64,000 bases of DNA from Clostridia bacterium (lineage in GTDB: Bacteria; Bacillota; Clostridia; Oscillospirales; Acutalibacteraceae): positions 23,778 through 87,777 of the forward strand of contig JAFSDM010000001.1 of NCBI GenBank assembly GCA_017436225.1, read 5' to 3'. The notes under the pieces are model-generated. The model worked only from the letters and a program-made list of their open reading frames with translations, was not told the origin of the DNA and ran no database searches. This document shows, piece by piece, positions 60,955 through 64,000 of the stretch. Both the position numbers and the translations under genes were made by a program. Numbering within the stretch: the stretch's first letter is position 1; every line of letters starts with the position of its first letter.

Positions 60955-63009
60955 TTACTTCAGCCTAGTTTTGCGGGTGCCAAAAACTATTCCGTAATAG
61001 TCGTTATCTAAAATCCCCGCCGATGCCAAAAACATATTATTCACTTCGGTTTTGTATTCCGAAAGGTTGATGTTTTCTATTTTCTTGCCGTTAAAATCGG
61101 TGAAAACGTGATCGGTGGCGTTGTACATACCCTCATTGGTAATGAAGCTTCTGTCTGAGAAAACCACCATTGCGGGACTGCTGCTTAAAATGTCCCTGCC
61201 CATTAGAAGCCTTGAGTCGTATTCAAAATTAAGTAGGTTGGAAATGGTTGGCAGAACGTCCATACTGCTGCAATATTTATCCACTTCAACCGATTTTTTC
61301 ATAGAGGGGGAATACATAAGCAAAACGCTTTTGTAAATTTCAAATTTCGGCTCTACTGTATGACCCGCAAGCTCCGAGAAATAGTGGTATTTATCGGAGC
61401 TGTTTTTATCCTCCAAGCCGTAGGGGTAGTGGTCGGGCGAAATTACAATAAGGGTTTTATCGGCAACGCCCGCCGCTTCAAGCTTTGAGAGTAAAAGCTC
61501 CATAGCTCTGTCCAGCTCAATATTACAGGCGATATACGCCTTTGCGGTGTTGGAATAGGGTAGATTTTCCACAAGCTTTTTATTTTTGTTAGACATTGAA
61601 TTATGCTTAAAATCGTAGTCCAAATGACCGCTAACGCTCATATAATAGGCGTGAAATCTCTTGTTATTTGATATATATTCATCGGCGGTGGCGGCTATCA
61701 TTTCATAGTCCGATTCGGGCCAAGTTTCTTTGATTTTGCCCTCCAAGCCGTTTCCTATTCCCTTATAATCGTAGCCCATATTGGGGTGGGAAATATCGCG
61801 GCGGTAGTATTTGTAGGTGTGGGGGTGGTAGGCGTAAACCTTTTCTACACCCGAATTTAAAAACTGTCGACCCATTGTAAAGCACATATTGTTTTTTTGC
61901 TCGCCCGAGCGGTATAGGCTCCACACGCCCGATTTGGGAATAAGCCCCGTACAGTTTACATACTCGCCATCCGAAGTGCTGACCCCCCAAATCGGAGTAT
62001 AAAAGTTATTGAATTTAAAGCCGCTGTTATACATTTTATAAAGGGTTGGAGTAAGCTTTTCATCAATAGCATACTGCGAAAAGCCCTCGGCGGTTATGTA
62101 GATTAGATTATAACCCTCAAACATACCTGTATAGCTATTTTTCTCACTTGGGGTGCGGGCGCTGAAATATTTATGAAGCTCTAAAACCTCTTTATCGGTT
62201 TCCTTTGCTATAAGAGAGTCGAAATCAATCTCCATCTGCCAAGAGCCCTTACTCTGCTCGGTGTTATCGGGCGGGTTCACCGCGGTAATATCCGAAGAGG
62301 TGTTCACATCAATGCTCGATGGATGCTCACCGCCTAAAAGATTGTATTTAATATCCTCAAGCTCGGTGTGCAAAAGACCGAAATAAGCGGCAGAAAGATT
62401 AGGCTCAAAGGCGCCAAAATAAATTTCACTTGTTACGGGAACCAAAATAACTAAAAGTGTTGCCAAAAGATATGTGACAACCGAGCTTAAAAATCCGCCT
62501 ATTCTAGCCTTTACCGTGATTTTTGCAAAGCTTACACCTCTTTTTTTGCCTACAAAAAACTGGCTTAAAACGGCGGGCAAAAAGAGTAAAACAACGGGGA
62601 TAATACACGCCTTTACGGTGAGCAAGGTTTTGTCGAGTATACCATCTTCAATAATTTGGTCGGCGCCGCCAACCGTAACCGAATAGAGTATTAAATATTT
62701 GCTAAAGCACCAGTGATAAACAACCTGAGTAGAATAAATTAAGGAAAGCGCAAAGGAAAAACACCTTGCTAAAATATTGTTTACCTTTTCTGAAAAGCAG
62801 CTGCAAACAGCGCCAAACAAAAGACCTGCCGCAACAGAATAAAGCGGCACAAAAACTAACCCCAAATTGAAAAAATCAGGGGTTGTGAGAAGCTTAAAAA
62901 TAAGCTCCATATAAATTATTAAAACAGGAAAAAACAAAAAACTTAATTTTTGTCTCTTGGAAAGCATTTTAAAAGGAGCAGCATCCTTTTTTGTGTTATT
63001 TTTCAACAT
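60955..63009 (-). CDS. LTA synthase family sulfatase
   Basis: 684 residues. Five N-terminal TM helices (up to about residue 210), then an extracellular sulfatase fold. Catalytic Thr region WGVSTSDGEYVNC, metal ligands ITAEGFSQ and SPDHYPYG. Polymerises glycerol phosphate or transfers related head groups onto lipid in this family; specificity unknown. No other LTA genes nearby. Confidence 0.88.
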   Translation of the reverse strand: MLKNNTKKDAAPFKMLSKRQKLSFLFFPVLIIYMELIFKLLTTPDFFNLGLVFVPLYSVAAGLLFGAVCSCFSEKVNNILARCFSFALSLIYSTQVVYHWCFSKYLILYSVTVGGADQIIEDGILDKTLLTVKACIIPVVLLFLPAVLSQFFVGKKRGVSFAKITVKARIGGFLSSVVTYLLATLLVILVPVTSEIYFGAFEPNLSAAYFGLLHTELEDIKYNLLGGEHPSSIDVNTSSDITAVNPPDNTEQSKGSWQMEIDFDSLIAKETDKEVLELHKYFSARTPSEKNSYTGMFEGYNLIYITAEGFSQYAIDEKLTPTLYKMYNSGFKFNNFYTPIWGVSTSDGEYVNCTGLIPKSGVWSLYRSGEQKNNMCFTMGRQFLNSGVEKVYAYHPHTYKYYRRDISHPNMGYDYKGIGNGLEGKIKETWPESDYEMIAATADEYISNNKRFHAYYMSVSGHLDYDFKHNSMSNKNKKLVENLPYSNTAKAYIACNIELDRAMELLLSKLEAAGVADKTLIVISPDHYPYGLEDKNSSDKYHYFSELAGHTVEPKFEIYKSVLLMYSPSMKKSVEVDKYCSSMDVLPTISNLLNFEYDSRLLMGRDILSSSPAMVVFSDRSFITNEGMYNATDHVFTDFNGKKIENINLSEYKTEVNNMFLASAGILDNDYYGIVFGTRKTRLK

Positions 63010-63210
63010 TTTGTCCCTTTCTTTTTAAGCGGCGTTTGCTTCAATTATACTCTTTAAAAATCGTTAATGCAACAAGCTTAATAAAAAATTAAAAAATAAC
63101 TAAATAAAAAATTAAAAAATAAATTCCCCACTTTTGTTGATAACTGTATATAAATATGTTATAATAATTAAGATATTATGAATTTTTTAAAAACATCTTG
63201 GGTGATACAT

Positions 63211-63876
63211 ATGAAAATTAAAAAGGTTCTAACCCCAAAATATTGGTGGATACCCGTTATTTCAATGTTTTTAATAAATATTGCGGCGTACAGCGGCAGC
63301 AAGCTGCTTACCGATTCGGGGCACCATTTTGATATCTCTCTGCCCATAGATTTTGCAATTCCCTTTATACCCGCATTTATTATTATTTATATACTTTCAT
63401 ACCTTCAGTGGGTTGGCGGATACGGACTTGTAGCGCTTGAAAGTAAAGAGGTTTGTTACAGGGTAATTTCATCTGAAATAATCGCCAAGCTTATTTGCTT
63501 TGTGATTTTTATGCTGCTTCCGACTACGCTTGAGCGCCCCTCCACCGAAGGGTACGGCATTTTTGGCGCCATAACCAATCTTATTTACAGTATGGATACT
63601 CCCACAACCCTTTTTCCGTCGGTGCATTGCCTGGAAAGCTGGATTTTATTTAGAACCGCTCACAAAATAACCCGTTATAAAAGGTGGCTTGTACCGTTAT
63701 ACTTTGTTTTTGCTTTGCTTGTTTTTGCAAGCGTATTGTTTGTAAAACAGCATTTGATAGTAGATATTCCCGCCGCTATTTTGGTGGGTGAAATTGGTTT
63801 GTTCCTTGGCAAAAAGCTAAAAGCCGAAAGAATTTTTATTAAAATCAATAAAAAATTCCTTAGGGTGAGCAGTTAA
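63211..63876 (+). CDS. PAP2-like membrane phosphatase
   Basis: 221 residues, about six TM helices. PAP2 motifs: LERPSTEG, PSVHCLESW and KQHLIVDIPAA (His...Asp). Likely removes phosphate from lipid or isoprenoid. ATG 63211 with GGGTGAT upstream is preferred to ATG 63178, which lies about 15 nt after a TATAAT box and has no ribosome site. The last codons (VSS) come from the dispersed repeat. Confidence 0.82.
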   Translation: MKIKKVLTPKYWWIPVISMFLINIAAYSGSKLLTDSGHHFDISLPIDFAIPFIPAFIIIYILSYLQWVGGYGLVALESKEVCYRVISSEIIAKLICFVIFMLLPTTLERPSTEGYGIFGAITNLIYSMDTPTTLFPSVHCLESWILFRTAHKITRYKRWLVPLYFVFALLVFASVLFVKQHLIVDIPAAILVGEIGLFLGKKLKAERIFIKINKKFLRVSS

Positions 63877-63918
63877 ACCCGAACCCGCCTCAAAGCGGCA
63901 TATTTCGGCGCTTTTTAC
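63860..63918. repeat. 59-nt dispersed repeat, copy 2
   Basis: 58/59 match with 3314-3372. It supplies the stop codon of the PAP2-like gene and a terminator-like AAAGCG/CGCTTT hairpin. Confidence 0.85.
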
Positions 63919-64000
63919 TTTAGTTTAATCTTGCAAGGCGTCAGCCTTGCTTCGCTTAAATCGAATAAAAATCCTCCAAAATCTCCTCTCTTTGAGGTCA

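Overview
The window looks like chromosome from an anaerobic, spore-forming clostridial Firmicute of the Oscillospiraceae/Ruminococcaceae type. Supporting signs are low to moderate GC, sporulation genes (sigG, spoVAE, spoVT, a SpoIIM-like gene), a rex repressor, a dockerin-bearing secreted enzyme and the dnaA-dnaN-recF-gyrB-gyrA replication cluster. Taxonomy is inferred from gene content only; no 16S is present.

Layout. 1-5267 (+): truncated VanY-type peptidase, Lrp-type regulator, zinc-ribbon/pseudokinase/PASTA membrane protein, proC, DRTGG-like and PHP genes. 5268-5940 has no convincing gene, but has a good promoter and a strong terminator. 5941-9829: sigG, rlmA, then an accessory pocket (7715-9388) with two single-gene units separated by copies of a structured element and followed by a string of hairpins. 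9389-19969 (-): tadA, CPBP protease and gyrA-gyrB-remB-recF-S4-dnaN-dnaA. 20157-34296: queG-like, noc-like parB, then a minus block rsmG-mnmG-mnmE-parB-parA, spoVAE flanked by parS-like palindromes and inverted 94-nt repeats, two acyltransferase-type genes, mscL, an XRE regulator, tRNA-Thr, a U32 peptidase and a lipoprotein.

34297-34894 is an AT-rich gap with a cluster of DnaA-box-like sites where the long minus-strand run ends. I propose it as a candidate oriC. 34895-48227 is a mixed metabolic stretch: gdhA, metK with a SAM-I riboswitch, dockerin protein, rex, guaB, rarA, two very small genes, a SpoIIM-like gene, a large secreted protein and an ion/citrate-type transporter.

48255-59985 is the most unusual region. 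Small single genes, mostly minus strand, are each followed on their upstream side by a near-copy of the promoter and first codons of spoVT. There are five decayed spoVT 5' ends, seven copies of a bipartite promoter motif and seven related terminator hairpins, ending at the intact spoVT at 59985. It reads as a tandem series of one-gene cassettes accumulated at the 5' end of spoVT. Contents include a NACHT/STAND-like NTPase, an XRE regulator and several small membrane proteins; an AraC-fucI pair lies inside one unit. 60531-64000 holds dispersed palindromic repeats, an LTA-synthase-type sulfatase and a PAP2-like membrane phosphatase. A 59-nt repeat near the right edge also occurs at 3314.
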